Assembly (NCBI GenBank): GCA_934446285.1
Contig: CAKSEI010000084.1
Span: forward strand, 1-6,622
DNA from: an uncultured Eubacteriales bacterium
Lineage (GTDB): Bacteria > Bacillota > Clostridia > Oscillospirales > CAG-272
Direction of reading: 5' to 3'
DNA length: 6,622 bases
Shown: positions 1 through 5,607 of the stretch, piece after piece
Layout of the letters: each line of letters begins with the position of its first letter
Numbering within the stretch: position 1 is the first letter of the stretch
Notes under the pieces: model-generated
The model's input: the letters and a program-made list of their open reading frames with translations, nothing else
The model's database searches: none
What the model was told of the DNA's origin: nothing
Position numbers and translations under genes: made by a program

Positions 1-317
1 GTATGAAGTACTGCATGATGCTCAAATGCAGTCGATATGATATGTTTTTTGCCCCTTCTTTTGCCGAGGGCAGCTGCGGAGAGGATTGCCTGATTGTCTG
101 CCTCGCTGCCGCCTGACGTGAAGATTATCTCGCGCGGCTCGCACCCGAGCAGAGCAGCCATCTCGGCACGAGCGCCCTCGAGCACTTCCTTTGCCCTCTG
201 GCCGAGCGTATGGAGGCTGGACGGGTTGCCGTAAAAATTCTCGGCGCAATCGTTCATTGCCTTTAAAGCAGCTTCGCTTGTCTTTGTCGTTGCTGCGTTA
301 TCTGCATAAATTACCAT
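1..317 (-). CDS. nifS: Cysteine desulfurase, NifS/IscS family (N-terminal part, cut by window edge)
   Basis: PLP-dependent class V aminotransferase-fold enzyme. The family takes sulfur from L-cysteine as an enzyme persulfide, for Fe-S cluster assembly or tRNA thiolation in the cytoplasm. About 105 codons from the ATG at 315-317 are visible; the C-terminus with the PLP lysine and catalytic cysteine lies outside. Seen: the N-terminal YADNAATT block (residues 4-11), YGNPSSLH (29-36), the phosphate-binding FTSGGSEADN (66-75), and EHHAVLH (99-105), where H100 matches the conserved cofactor-stacking histidine of IscS. The start is placed to give the family's usual N-terminus; the ribosome binding site is modest (AGG about 9 nt upstream). 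It lies 96 bp downstream of an IscR-like Rrf2 gene and has its own consensus promoter with a candidate operator, which suggests control by that regulator. The symbol nifS rather than iscS is a convention I cannot settle from this fragment. Confidence 0.93.
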   Translation of the reverse strand, partial: MVIYADNAATTKTSEAALKAMNDCAENFYGNPSSLHTLGQRAKEVLEGARAEMAALLGCEPREIIFTSGGSEADNQAILSAAALGKRRGKKHIISTAFEHHAVLH

Positions 318-351
318 TTGCTTTAACCTACCGTTTTTCTGAGTTGACTTG

Positions 352-380
352 ATTATATCACCATAAACCTACCTTGTCAA
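352..380 (-). promoter_or_regulatory. Consensus sigma-A type promoter for nifS
   Basis: On the minus strand the -35 box TTGACA (375-380) and the -10 box TATAAT (352-357) are both perfect, with an ideal 17 bp spacer (358-374). The expected transcription start is near 345, giving a leader of about 28 nt before the nifS ATG. A promoter this strong normally needs a repressor, which fits the inverted repeat covering its -35 region and the Rrf2 gene directly upstream. Confidence 0.88.
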
Positions 381-386
381 TAGGTT
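366..386 (-). promoter_or_regulatory. Candidate Rrf2/IscR operator over the nifS -35 box
   Basis: A perfect inverted repeat, AACCTA-N9-TAGGTT, 21 bp long, spans the -35 box and the adjoining spacer of the nifS promoter. Size and placement suit a dimeric winged-helix Rrf2 repressor. The 8-mer AACCTACC (plus strand) at 366-373 recurs at 325-332, overlapping the nifS ribosome binding region 41 bp away, which may be an accessory half-site. Binding by the protein encoded at 414-827 is an inference from proximity. Confidence 0.6.
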
Positions 387-413
387 GAAAAGAATTTAAC
401 AATATATGGGCAC

Positions 414-827
414 CTAACGTGTATCCTCCGAGCGTATAAGGTCGCAGAGAGTTATGCCGTCGAGATACTCGTTTATGATTCTGTCGAGCTTTTCCCATAC
501 GGGATGAGTGCTGCATTTGCTCGTTCTCTCGCACTTCTTGCCGTGCGAAATGCACGAGACGGGGGAGAGAGAGCCCTCAGACAGGCGCAGTATCTCGCCG
601 ACGGAATATTTCTCGGGCGCTTTTGTCAATCTGTAACCTCCGCCTTTTCCGCGCAATCCGTCGAGCAGCCCCGCCTTTGAAAGCACGACTATTATACTCT
701 CAAGGTATTTCTCTGATATCTCCTCCCGCTCGGCGATGTCCTTAAGAGGTATATATCCTCCGTCTGAATTTTCGGCTATGTCGACCATCACGCGCAGCGC
801 GTAACGGCCCTTTGTTGATATCATCAT
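414..827 (-). CDS. Rrf2-family transcriptional regulator, IscR-like with Fe-S ligand cysteines
   Basis: 137-aa winged-helix DNA-binding regulator, the usual length for Rrf2 proteins. Residues 1-70 form the HTH domain, opening with the typical ISTKGRYALR block and continuing to the wing RGKGGGYRL (59-67). C92, C99 and C105 plus H108 resemble the C92/C98/C104/H107 cluster-ligand set of E. coli IscR, with one extra residue between the first two cysteines. A cluster-sensing role is therefore more likely than a CymR-type cysteine-metabolism role, since CymR lacks these cysteines. The start codon overlaps the stop of the upstream gene (TAATG), with GGGAGAAG at 832-839 as Shine-Dalgarno, so translation is probably coupled. 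ATG at 827 has better spacing than the next ATG at 824. The placement before nifS is the classic arrangement for feedback control of Fe-S biogenesis; cluster binding itself is inferred. Confidence 0.92.
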   Translation of the reverse strand: MMISTKGRYALRVMVDIAENSDGGYIPLKDIAEREEISEKYLESIIVVLSKAGLLDGLRGKGGGYRLTKAPEKYSVGEILRLSEGSLSPVSCISHGKKCERTSKCSTHPVWEKLDRIINEYLDGITLCDLIRSEDTR

Positions 828-2413
828 TATTCTTCTCCCGTTTTAATGTCCGGGCGCTTGCTGTCAATGGCGAGGCGAGCGTCAAACAACTTCTCAAAGG
901 CATCGGCGTAATTGCGCAGAGCCGAGCCGCTGAGTGTTTTCCTGTCTATAAATATTCCCTTGCCGTCCGGCTCTGCCGCTCTGTATGCGTTTATACCGAC
1001 TCCGCAGAATATGCGGAAGCCTTTTTCATACAGATATTCGTGCTTTTCTCCCGTACGCACGGACGAGCCGTACGGCCAGACGTAGACGGAGCATTCTCCT
1101 ACAATTTCATTCGCCTTATCAAGCCAAAGCTCGGTATCGCTCTTTAACGTATCAAATGTTGCCTGAGCCATGTCTCTGTATGCATAGCTGCCGCACGCAA
1201 ATGTCCATCCGTCGTTTCTTAGAAATTCCGCCGTTTCCTTTGCTCCGTCCTCGCCCTCGCGGTATCCGAGAAATCCGTCATAGCCCGTGAGGGATATGCA
1301 CCCGCGCGCTCCTTTGTACACAAAGTCGGGGTTCTCCTCGGCAAAAGCGTCAAGAATCAAGGGCGTTTCGTTATCATACGAGATTTCGCCGTCGGTATAC
1401 GAGCAGAGCCTGCCGTCGCTGTCAAGCCCCAGTCTGTCGACTACACCGCTGCCTTTATTTGCCGATGGATAGGTAAGGTCCTCGCATATGAGCACGAAAG
1501 GTTTCTTGCCCGACGGGATTTTTATTTCCGACACTGCCCCGTCCGTCTGCAGGCTCTCTACGGGTATGAGAATATAATTATTTGAATACAAATCCGCGAG
1601 TATCGCGCGCAGCTCGTCGGGTGTTATGAGATTTGCGTCGTAGCTCTTTGCATATTTTGACCCTGCTGCATATACCTTATCCGTGAAAGCCATGAGATTT
1701 CGCACGCTCAGTACCTCTACCGAGCCACGATAGATATATGTGTTCTCCTGACTCTCTTTATATCCCGACACAAGGTCGGAGAGCGCCTTTGTGAGGGACG
1801 AATTGTCACTCATGTTTTCAAGGGCTGATATGAGCTTTTCCGCATCCGAGATGTAATTATGGCTGAGCAGCTTATTTACCGTCGCCCGTGCCTCTGCAGG
1901 GTCGAGCACCTCATCAAGCTCCTTTTTTGCGAGAGGGTAATACTTTGTATCCCTGCTGTTTACCGAGCAGAGCAGCGTAATTTTCTTAGCGTTGTCCTTT
2001 TCCTCTGCTGCTGACAGATATGCGTTTCTGCCGTCCGTGATGGATTTCACATCATCGGTAAAGGACGATATCTGACCGCTCGTCACAGGGAAGAGCGAAT
2101 ACGCCGAGAGCGCCGCCACGGCTGTGTCCTCCTCTATTTTGCCCGAGCCGTAGTCGTCGACTACCTCGCTCATGCTGTCGAGGCATATCTCGCTTACCTT
2201 ATTCCAATAGTCGCACATTTTGCGCTCACGCCTGTCGAGAGTTTCGGTGCGCCCCGCTTCGGCTTTTTCTTTAAAGTCCGAGAAAACGCTTTTCGCCGTG
2301 TCGGTTATGTCTATTTCGTCACGCATTGCAATGACGAAGTACGCGACGGCTGCTATGACCGCAGCCATGAGGACTATTGCGAGAATTAAAAGGATAATGC
2401 GCTTTGCTTTCAT
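827..2413 (-). CDS. Membrane-anchored polysaccharide deacetylase-like (NodB fold) protein with degenerate active site
   Basis: 528-aa protein with an N-terminal membrane anchor or signal segment (about residues 5-29), a charged helical region (about 35-280), and a C-terminal NodB-like domain (about 300-510), so it probably acts outside the membrane. Seen: a motif-1 equivalent VLICEDLTYPS (307-317), where the usual FDD is CED, the block DGEISYDNETPLILDAF (341-357) and ARGCISLTGYDGFLGYR (369-385) that I recognise from clostridial deacetylase-like proteins, and YVWPYGS (444-450) at the motif-3 position. The motif-2 position, normally HTxxH, reads GSYAY (408-412), so both metal-binding histidines are missing. 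By family knowledge this predicts loss of metal-dependent deacetylation and perhaps a carbohydrate-binding or structural role. It has a GGAGG ribosome binding site (2421-2425) 7 nt before the ATG and lies 23 bp after the CPBP protease gene. The domain call is from memory of the family and no search was run. Confidence 0.8.
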   Translation of the reverse strand: MKAKRIILLILAIVLMAAVIAAVAYFVIAMRDEIDITDTAKSVFSDFKEKAEAGRTETLDRRERKMCDYWNKVSEICLDSMSEVVDDYGSGKIEEDTAVAALSAYSLFPVTSGQISSFTDDVKSITDGRNAYLSAAEEKDNAKKITLLCSVNSRDTKYYPLAKKELDEVLDPAEARATVNKLLSHNYISDAEKLISALENMSDNSSLTKALSDLVSGYKESQENTYIYRGSVEVLSVRNLMAFTDKVYAAGSKYAKSYDANLITPDELRAILADLYSNNYILIPVESLQTDGAVSEIKIPSGKKPFVLICEDLTYPSANKGSGVVDRLGLDSDGRLCSYTDGEISYDNETPLILDAFAEENPDFVYKGARGCISLTGYDGFLGYREGEDGAKETAEFLRNDGWTFACGSYAYRDMAQATFDTLKSDTELWLDKANEIVGECSVYVWPYGSSVRTGEKHEYLYEKGFRIFCGVGINAYRAAEPDGKGIFIDRKTLSGSALRNYADAFEKLFDARLAIDSKRPDIKTGEE

Positions 2414-2436
2414 TTATGTTCCTCCGTGAAAAAGAC

Positions 2437-3396
2437 TCAGGCTGACATCATATAGGATACTATCGTGAGTATGTACATGATCAGCGACGTTACAAATGCA
2501 AGTATCATGCCCGTATTGAAGAAGCCGGCAGCAAAGTGCACGGCAGCGTTCTTTATGCAGGCGGAAAGGTCTTTTTTATATTTTCCGAACATAACCCCGA
2601 GCAGGATAACTCCGGCGACGGCAAGCAGGAGCTGCCCCACGCCCTGTATCGTGCGGATAATATCACAGGAATAAGTCTCGGCAAACTGCTGCAGCACGGC
2701 ATTGAGAGTGTTGAAAAAGAAGTGAAGCAGCACGCTGAATATCAGTCGGTTTGACTTGCAGTAAACATATCCGAATACTATTCCCGCGAGAAACGCATAA
2801 AAGAACTGATAGATATTTGCATGCATAAGTCCGAAAACCCAAGATGACATGAGTATCGCGATTCCGTCGCCGTATATGCGCGTGCGCCCGAGTACAATCT
2901 TCCTGAAAATAAGTTCCTCAAAGACCGGTGCACAGATGCTCATTACGGCAAAAGTCTCCGACAGGCTCATCTGAGCGGATGAAGCGGTAAGCGGGTCGGT
3001 TATGCTCTGTCCGATGATATACGAAATTATATCCGAGATATCCGAGCCGATTTTCGCTCCGATAAGAGCGAAAAGTGTAAGCACGGCGTATGCAGCGGCA
3101 AGATACGGTACACTTATCCTTCTCTGTACACGGGAGATTTGATCTTTTCTTAAAAAAATGCAGACGGATATCAGTCCCGCTCCGTATCCCGCAAGGGAAG
3201 CGGCGAGGTAATAGCCGTGCGACATGAAGTCATCACCGATGAGGGCATGCATGAGTGCCGCGACGGCAAAGGACGCTGCCTGCGAGAGTATAAAATATAA
3301 AACTACGGCAAGCCCCGCGCGCGAGAACAGCCTGCGCACGTCCCTCTCCGCCGAGAGCGGTTCGAGGGCAGGGCCCGCGGGGAAGTCAGTGTTCAT
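2437..3396 (-). CDS. CPBP (Abi/CAAX-type) family intramembrane metalloprotease
   Basis: 319-aa multi-pass membrane protein from the ATG at 3394-3396. Seen: about eight hydrophobic stretches and the three CPBP (Abi) motifs in order: EELIFRK (E160, E161, R165), FGLMH (188-192) and HFFFN (H225, N229). In the family these glutamates and histidines form the active site of a membrane-embedded glutamic-type or metalloprotease that cleaves near prenylated or amphipathic C-termini. Bacterial members serve in peptide processing, bacteriocin immunity or protein display, and the sequence does not say which. The reading frame extends 13 codons further to a TTG at 3435, but that start has no ribosome binding site, so ATG 3396 is preferred. 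It overlaps the end of the thioesterase gene by 11 bp, implying translational coupling. No bacteriocin-like small gene was seen nearby. Confidence 0.9.
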   Translation of the reverse strand: MNTDFPAGPALEPLSAERDVRRLFSRAGLAVVLYFILSQAASFAVAALMHALIGDDFMSHGYYLAASLAGYGAGLISVCIFLRKDQISRVQRRISVPYLAAAYAVLTLFALIGAKIGSDISDIISYIIGQSITDPLTASSAQMSLSETFAVMSICAPVFEELIFRKIVLGRTRIYGDGIAILMSSWVFGLMHANIYQFFYAFLAGIVFGYVYCKSNRLIFSVLLHFFFNTLNAVLQQFAETYSCDIIRTIQGVGQLLLAVAGVILLGVMFGKYKKDLSACIKNAAVHFAAGFFNTGMILAFVTSLIMYILTIVSYMMSA

Positions 3397-3778
3397 TTTT
3401 GCTCTCGCACTTTTTTTCGAATTTTTCTTTATCAACTATAAAGCGCTCGTGCGTTCCGCGCCCGATAATTCCTTTTTCGTCATGCGCCTCTACGGTAAAA
3501 ACGAGTCTGCGTCTGTCTATCTCGGAGAGCACCGCCCGCGCCCTTACCGTGCATCCGACGGGTGTCGGGCTGAGGTGCTCTATATCTACGCGTGTACCTA
3601 CCGTTGTCATTCCGTCGTCCATATATCCGTCGACGCACTCAAGCGCAGCCTCCTCCATAAGGGCTATCATCATAGGAGTTGCGAAAACGTGCAGCCCGCC
3701 GCTGTGCATTGTTACAGCGCTCATTTCCTCCGTGACTGCCGTGCTTTTTGTCAATTCAAGTCCTGTATGCAATAACAT
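3386..3778 (-). CDS. Hotdog-fold thioesterase, FlK (fluoroacetyl-CoA thioesterase)-like
   Basis: 130-aa single-domain hotdog protein, the usual size for this family, predicted to hydrolyse a short acyl-CoA in the cytoplasm. Candidate catalytic residues are T34 (in FATPMM), E42 (in MEEAA) and H68 (in IEHLSPTP). Their spacings of 8 and 26 residues equal those of T42/E50/H76 in Streptomyces FlK. The basis is visible sequence plus family knowledge. Most FlK-like proteins in anaerobes are of unknown substrate, so fluoroacetate resistance should not be assumed. The frame is open to a TTG at 3826 and an ATG at 3799, but AAGGAGG (3787-3793) sits 8 nt before the ATG at 3778 and the promoter -10 box lies at 3798-3803, so 3778 is the start. 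It is the first gene of the minus-strand cluster. Confidence 0.87.
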   Translation of the reverse strand: MLLHTGLELTKSTAVTEEMSAVTMHSGGLHVFATPMMIALMEEAALECVDGYMDDGMTTVGTRVDIEHLSPTPVGCTVRARAVLSEIDRRRLVFTVEAHDEKGIIGRGTHERFIVDKEKFEKKCESKNEH

Positions 3779-3786
3779 CTTATAAT

Positions 3787-3793
3787 CCTCCTT
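3787..3793 (-). promoter_or_regulatory. Strong Shine-Dalgarno that fixes the thioesterase start
   Basis: AAGGAGG on the minus strand lies 8 nt before the ATG at 3778. The upstream alternatives, ATG 3799 and TTG 3826, overlap the promoter elements and cannot be used from the predicted transcript. The predicted transcription start (about 3790-3793) places this site at the very 5' end of the mRNA, giving a leader of only about 13-15 nt. Confidence 0.85.
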
Positions 3794-3797
3794 GTAC

Positions 3798-3826
3798 ATT
3801 ATACCCCGATTTATTCCGCAATTCAA
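3798..3826 (-). promoter_or_regulatory. Promoter of the thioesterase-CPBP-deacetylase-Rrf2 cluster
   Basis: On the minus strand, TTGAAT (3821-3826), a 17 bp spacer and TATAAT (3798-3803) form a near-consensus housekeeping promoter. No other good promoter was seen between the first four minus-strand genes, whose spacing is overlap, 23 bp and overlap. They are therefore likely one transcript, and read-through may add to nifS expression. Confidence 0.8.
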
Positions 3827-3836
3827 GGTGTGCCTA

Positions 3837-3865
3837 TTGAAAAATGTGTTAAATTACTATATAAT
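3837..3865 (+). promoter_or_regulatory. Promoter of nnrDE, apparently giving a leaderless mRNA
   Basis: TTGAAA (3837-3842), a 17 bp spacer and TATAAT (3860-3865) form a near-consensus promoter. The expected transcription start, about 7 nt after the -10 box, falls on the A of the ATG at 3872. No Shine-Dalgarno precedes that ATG. Its -35 box lies only 10 bp from the -35 box of the divergent minus-strand promoter, so the two polymerase sites overlap and may compete or share a regulator. Confidence 0.75.
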
Positions 3866-3871
3866 AAGCTC

Positions 3872-5350
3872 ATGGAAAAGATTACTACAGCCGCGCTCGC
3901 TGCAAGCGCGGATAAGGAAGCGGAAGAAAAAGGCACTTCCCCGGCTATCCTTATGCTGAGAGCGGCGCACGCTCTTTCGGAGCATTGCGCGGGGTATAAA
4001 AAAATTGCCGTGGTCTGCGGCTCCGGTAATAACGGTGGGGACGGCTATGCGGCAGCCACGCTTATTCGCGACGGAGTTACGGTATTTTTCGTTGCCGAGC
4101 CGAAAACCGCGGATGCACGCTTTTACCGTGAGCAGTGCGAGAAGAGCGGAATACCCGTGCTGCCGTTTGAACACGGCTGTCTTAATGGCTGCGACTGCGT
4201 GCTTGACTGCCTTTTCGGTGTGGGGCTGAAAAGAAAGCCTGAGGGGTTATACGCCCGTGTTATCGAGGAAATAAATGTCTCGGGGGCTTTTGTTATAAGT
4301 GCTGATTTGCCGAGCGGACTTTTCTCGGACAGCGGGCTTGCACCTGTATGCGTAAACGCGGACGTTACGGTTACTTTCGGTGCAAAAAAGGCGGGAATGC
4401 TGCTCGCGGACGGTCAGGATAAATGCGGCAGGGTTGTTGTCGCGGACATCGGCACCGATGTCCGTGAGGCTGCTTACCTTGTTGAGAGGGAGGATGTGCG
4501 GTCCGTTTTCCCGCGGAGAAAGCGCGGGAGCAATAAGGGTATGTTCGGCTATATAGCTCTCATAGGCGGATGCGGGGATTATACGGGTGCACCGAAATTA
4601 AGCAATATTGCCGCTGCCGCAATGCGCAGCGGTGCGGGAGTCGTGCGTCTGTGCGTTCCGCGCTCAATCGGTGCGTCCGTCTCGCCCTACCTGCTCGAGT
4701 CCACGATGTATTCCGTACCGGATGAGAACGGTCATATGCTTTTCTCCGAGGAGAGCATCGACGCGATGTTAAAGTCAACGCGCGCATGCGCCGTCGGAAT
4801 GGGCTGGGGAGACGGAAAAGACAATGCCCGCATCCTTGAGTATATTCTCTCGGTTTACGATGGCAGACTTCTGCTCGATGCGGACGCGCTCAATACGGTT
4901 GCGCGTATGGGCAGTGATGTTCTCAAGGGCGCAAAGCCGGATATTCTCATAACGCCTCACCCGGGAGAATTTGCACGGCTCTGCCGGACGGATATAAGCT
5001 CCGTCCTTGATAATCCGATTGAGCGCGCGCGGCAGTACGCGGAGAAATACGGCGTTACCGTGCTTTTAAAGGGAGCTGCCACGACGGTAAGCGACGGGAG
5101 AGACGCATATATCGTCTCGCGCGGTTGTGCCGGAATGGCGACGGCGGGCAGCGGGGACGTGCTGTCCGGGATAATATGCGCGCTGCTCGGCTTTTCTCCC
5201 GAGAGCGCATGCACCTGCGCAGCGGCGGGAGCGTATCTTGCAGGTGTCAGCGGAGAATTTGCTCAGGCCGAGACGGGGGCATACTCCATGATAGCCTCCG
5301 ACACCGTGCGTCACATCTCCGACGGCATAAAATATATTACGGGTGCGTGA
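3872..5350 (+). CDS. nnr: Bifunctional NAD(P)HX epimerase / NAD(P)HX dehydratase (YjeF type)
   Basis: 492-aa repair enzyme with both YjeF domains, the usual bifunctional length. The N-terminal epimerase (about 1-215) interconverts R- and S-NAD(P)HX. It shows the start block MEKITTAALAASADKEA, the GNNGGDG loop (52-58), LDCLFG (111-116) and ADLPSG (145-150). The C-terminal dehydratase (about 220-492), a ribokinase-like fold, restores NAD(P)H using ADP or ATP. It shows DADALN (336-341), PHPGE (362-366) and MATAGSGDVLSG (422-433), whose D429 is the expected catalytic aspartate. All main motifs look intact. The frame opens earlier at a GTG (3830), but that start lies upstream of the promoter -35 and adds 14 residues absent from the family, so ATG 3872 is chosen. 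It is transcribed alone, divergently from the minus-strand cluster, and ends in a double hairpin. Confidence 0.95.
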   Translation: MEKITTAALAASADKEAEEKGTSPAILMLRAAHALSEHCAGYKKIAVVCGSGNNGGDGYAAATLIRDGVTVFFVAEPKTADARFYREQCEKSGIPVLPFEHGCLNGCDCVLDCLFGVGLKRKPEGLYARVIEEINVSGAFVISADLPSGLFSDSGLAPVCVNADVTVTFGAKKAGMLLADGQDKCGRVVVADIGTDVREAAYLVEREDVRSVFPRRKRGSNKGMFGYIALIGGCGDYTGAPKLSNIAAAAMRSGAGVVRLCVPRSIGASVSPYLLESTMYSVPDENGHMLFSEESIDAMLKSTRACAVGMGWGDGKDNARILEYILSVYDGRLLLDADALNTVARMGSDVLKGAKPDILITPHPGEFARLCRTDISSVLDNPIERARQYAEKYGVTVLLKGAATTVSDGRDAYIVSRGCAGMATAGSGDVLSGIICALLGFSPESACTCAAAGAYLAGVSGEFAQAETGAYSMIASDTVRHISDGIKYITGA

Positions 5351-5363
5351 CTGTTACGCACCC
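5341..5363 (+). terminator. Hairpin overlapping the nnr stop codon
   Basis: GGGTGCGT (5341-5348) pairs perfectly with ACGCACCC (5356-5363), extended inward by a G-U and an A-U pair around a 3-nt loop. It includes the TGA stop (5348-5350). There is no U-run directly after it, so by itself it is not a classic intrinsic terminator. It may protect the 3' end or act together with the next hairpin. Confidence 0.5.
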
Positions 5364-5378
5364 GACACGCAGCAAAAA

Positions 5379-5410
5379 TGTCACGCACCGCGTGACAAAC
5401 TTCTATTTTT
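5379..5410 (+). terminator. Probable intrinsic terminator of nnr
   Basis: TGTCACGC (5379-5386) and GCGTGACA (5390-5397) form a perfect 8 bp stem with a 3-nt ACC loop, followed within a few bases by the T-rich stretch TTCTATTTTT (5401-5410). The U-tract is imperfect and slightly offset. The 5' half of this hairpin can instead pair with the preceding hairpin's 5' arm. Confidence 0.65.
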
Positions 5411-5518
5411 AAACGACAGACACTCTCCGAACGGTTTGTCTCGGAAAAAATTCGTTGAGATACTCGGAGCGCAGCTGTACTCGATTTGAAAAATCAATCG
5501 GTATCTCTTTGCCTGAAG
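5411..5518. other. Non-coding interval between convergent terminators
   Basis: No gene was seen between the nnr terminator and the tRNA-side terminator. There is a 7 bp inverted repeat GAGATAC (5457-5463) / GTATCTC (5501-5507), enclosing a small GATTT-gaa-AAATC hairpin. It looks like ordinary A+T-rich intergenic DNA with chance-level structure, and I assign no function. Confidence 0.5.
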
Positions 5519-5562
5519 AAACAATGCCGCAAATCGGTTTCATACGGTTTACGGCATTGTTT
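5519..5562 (-). terminator. Terminator hairpin immediately 3' of the tRNA-Arg fragment
   Basis: A perfect 11 bp stem, AAACAATGCCG (5519-5529) with CGGCATTGTTT (5552-5562), continues inward after one mismatch with 6 more pairs around an 8-nt loop. On the minus strand it starts one base from the encoded CCA of the tRNA remnant and is followed by TTGTTTCTT, as expected for the original tRNA gene's own terminator left on the chromosomal side. The near symmetry means it could also stop plus-strand transcripts. Confidence 0.75.
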
Positions 5563-5607
5563 TGGCGTTCCCGAGGTGATTCGAACACCCGACCTACCGC
5601 TTAGGAG
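5563..5607 (-). pseudogene. 3' 45 nt of tRNA-Arg(CCU): attachment-site remnant of an integrated element
   Basis: Read on the minus strand this is tRNA positions 32-76. It shows an anticodon loop CTCCTAA with anticodon CCU (5603-5605), the 3' anticodon strand GCGGT, a 5-nt variable loop AGGTC, a T-arm GGGTG-TTCGAAT-CACCT (the outer pair is G-U), the acceptor 3' strand CGGGAAC, discriminator G and an encoded CCA (5563-5565). Positions 27-31 (TTGAA) cannot pair with GCGGT, and no D-arm or 5' acceptor strand follows, so tRNA identity ends exactly at the loop's 5' edge (5607/5608). This is the typical scar of a tyrosine-recombinase element inserted at a tRNA 3' end. The intact tRNA should be rebuilt at the element's other end, outside the window. 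Confidence 0.85.

Noticed and set aside
812..1472. Several plus-strand open frames opposite the deacetylase-like gene
   Set aside because: High-G+C shadow frames of the minus-strand gene, without ribosome binding sites or plausible protein composition.
3397..3435. N-terminal extension of the CPBP protease to a TTG start
   Set aside because: There is no Shine-Dalgarno, it would overlap the thioesterase by 50 bp, and a good ATG at 3396 gives a normal family length.
3224..3775. Plus-strand open frame of 183 codons
   Set aside because: It lies entirely antisense to the thioesterase and CPBP genes, which have clear family motifs and a good ribosome binding site; this frame has neither.
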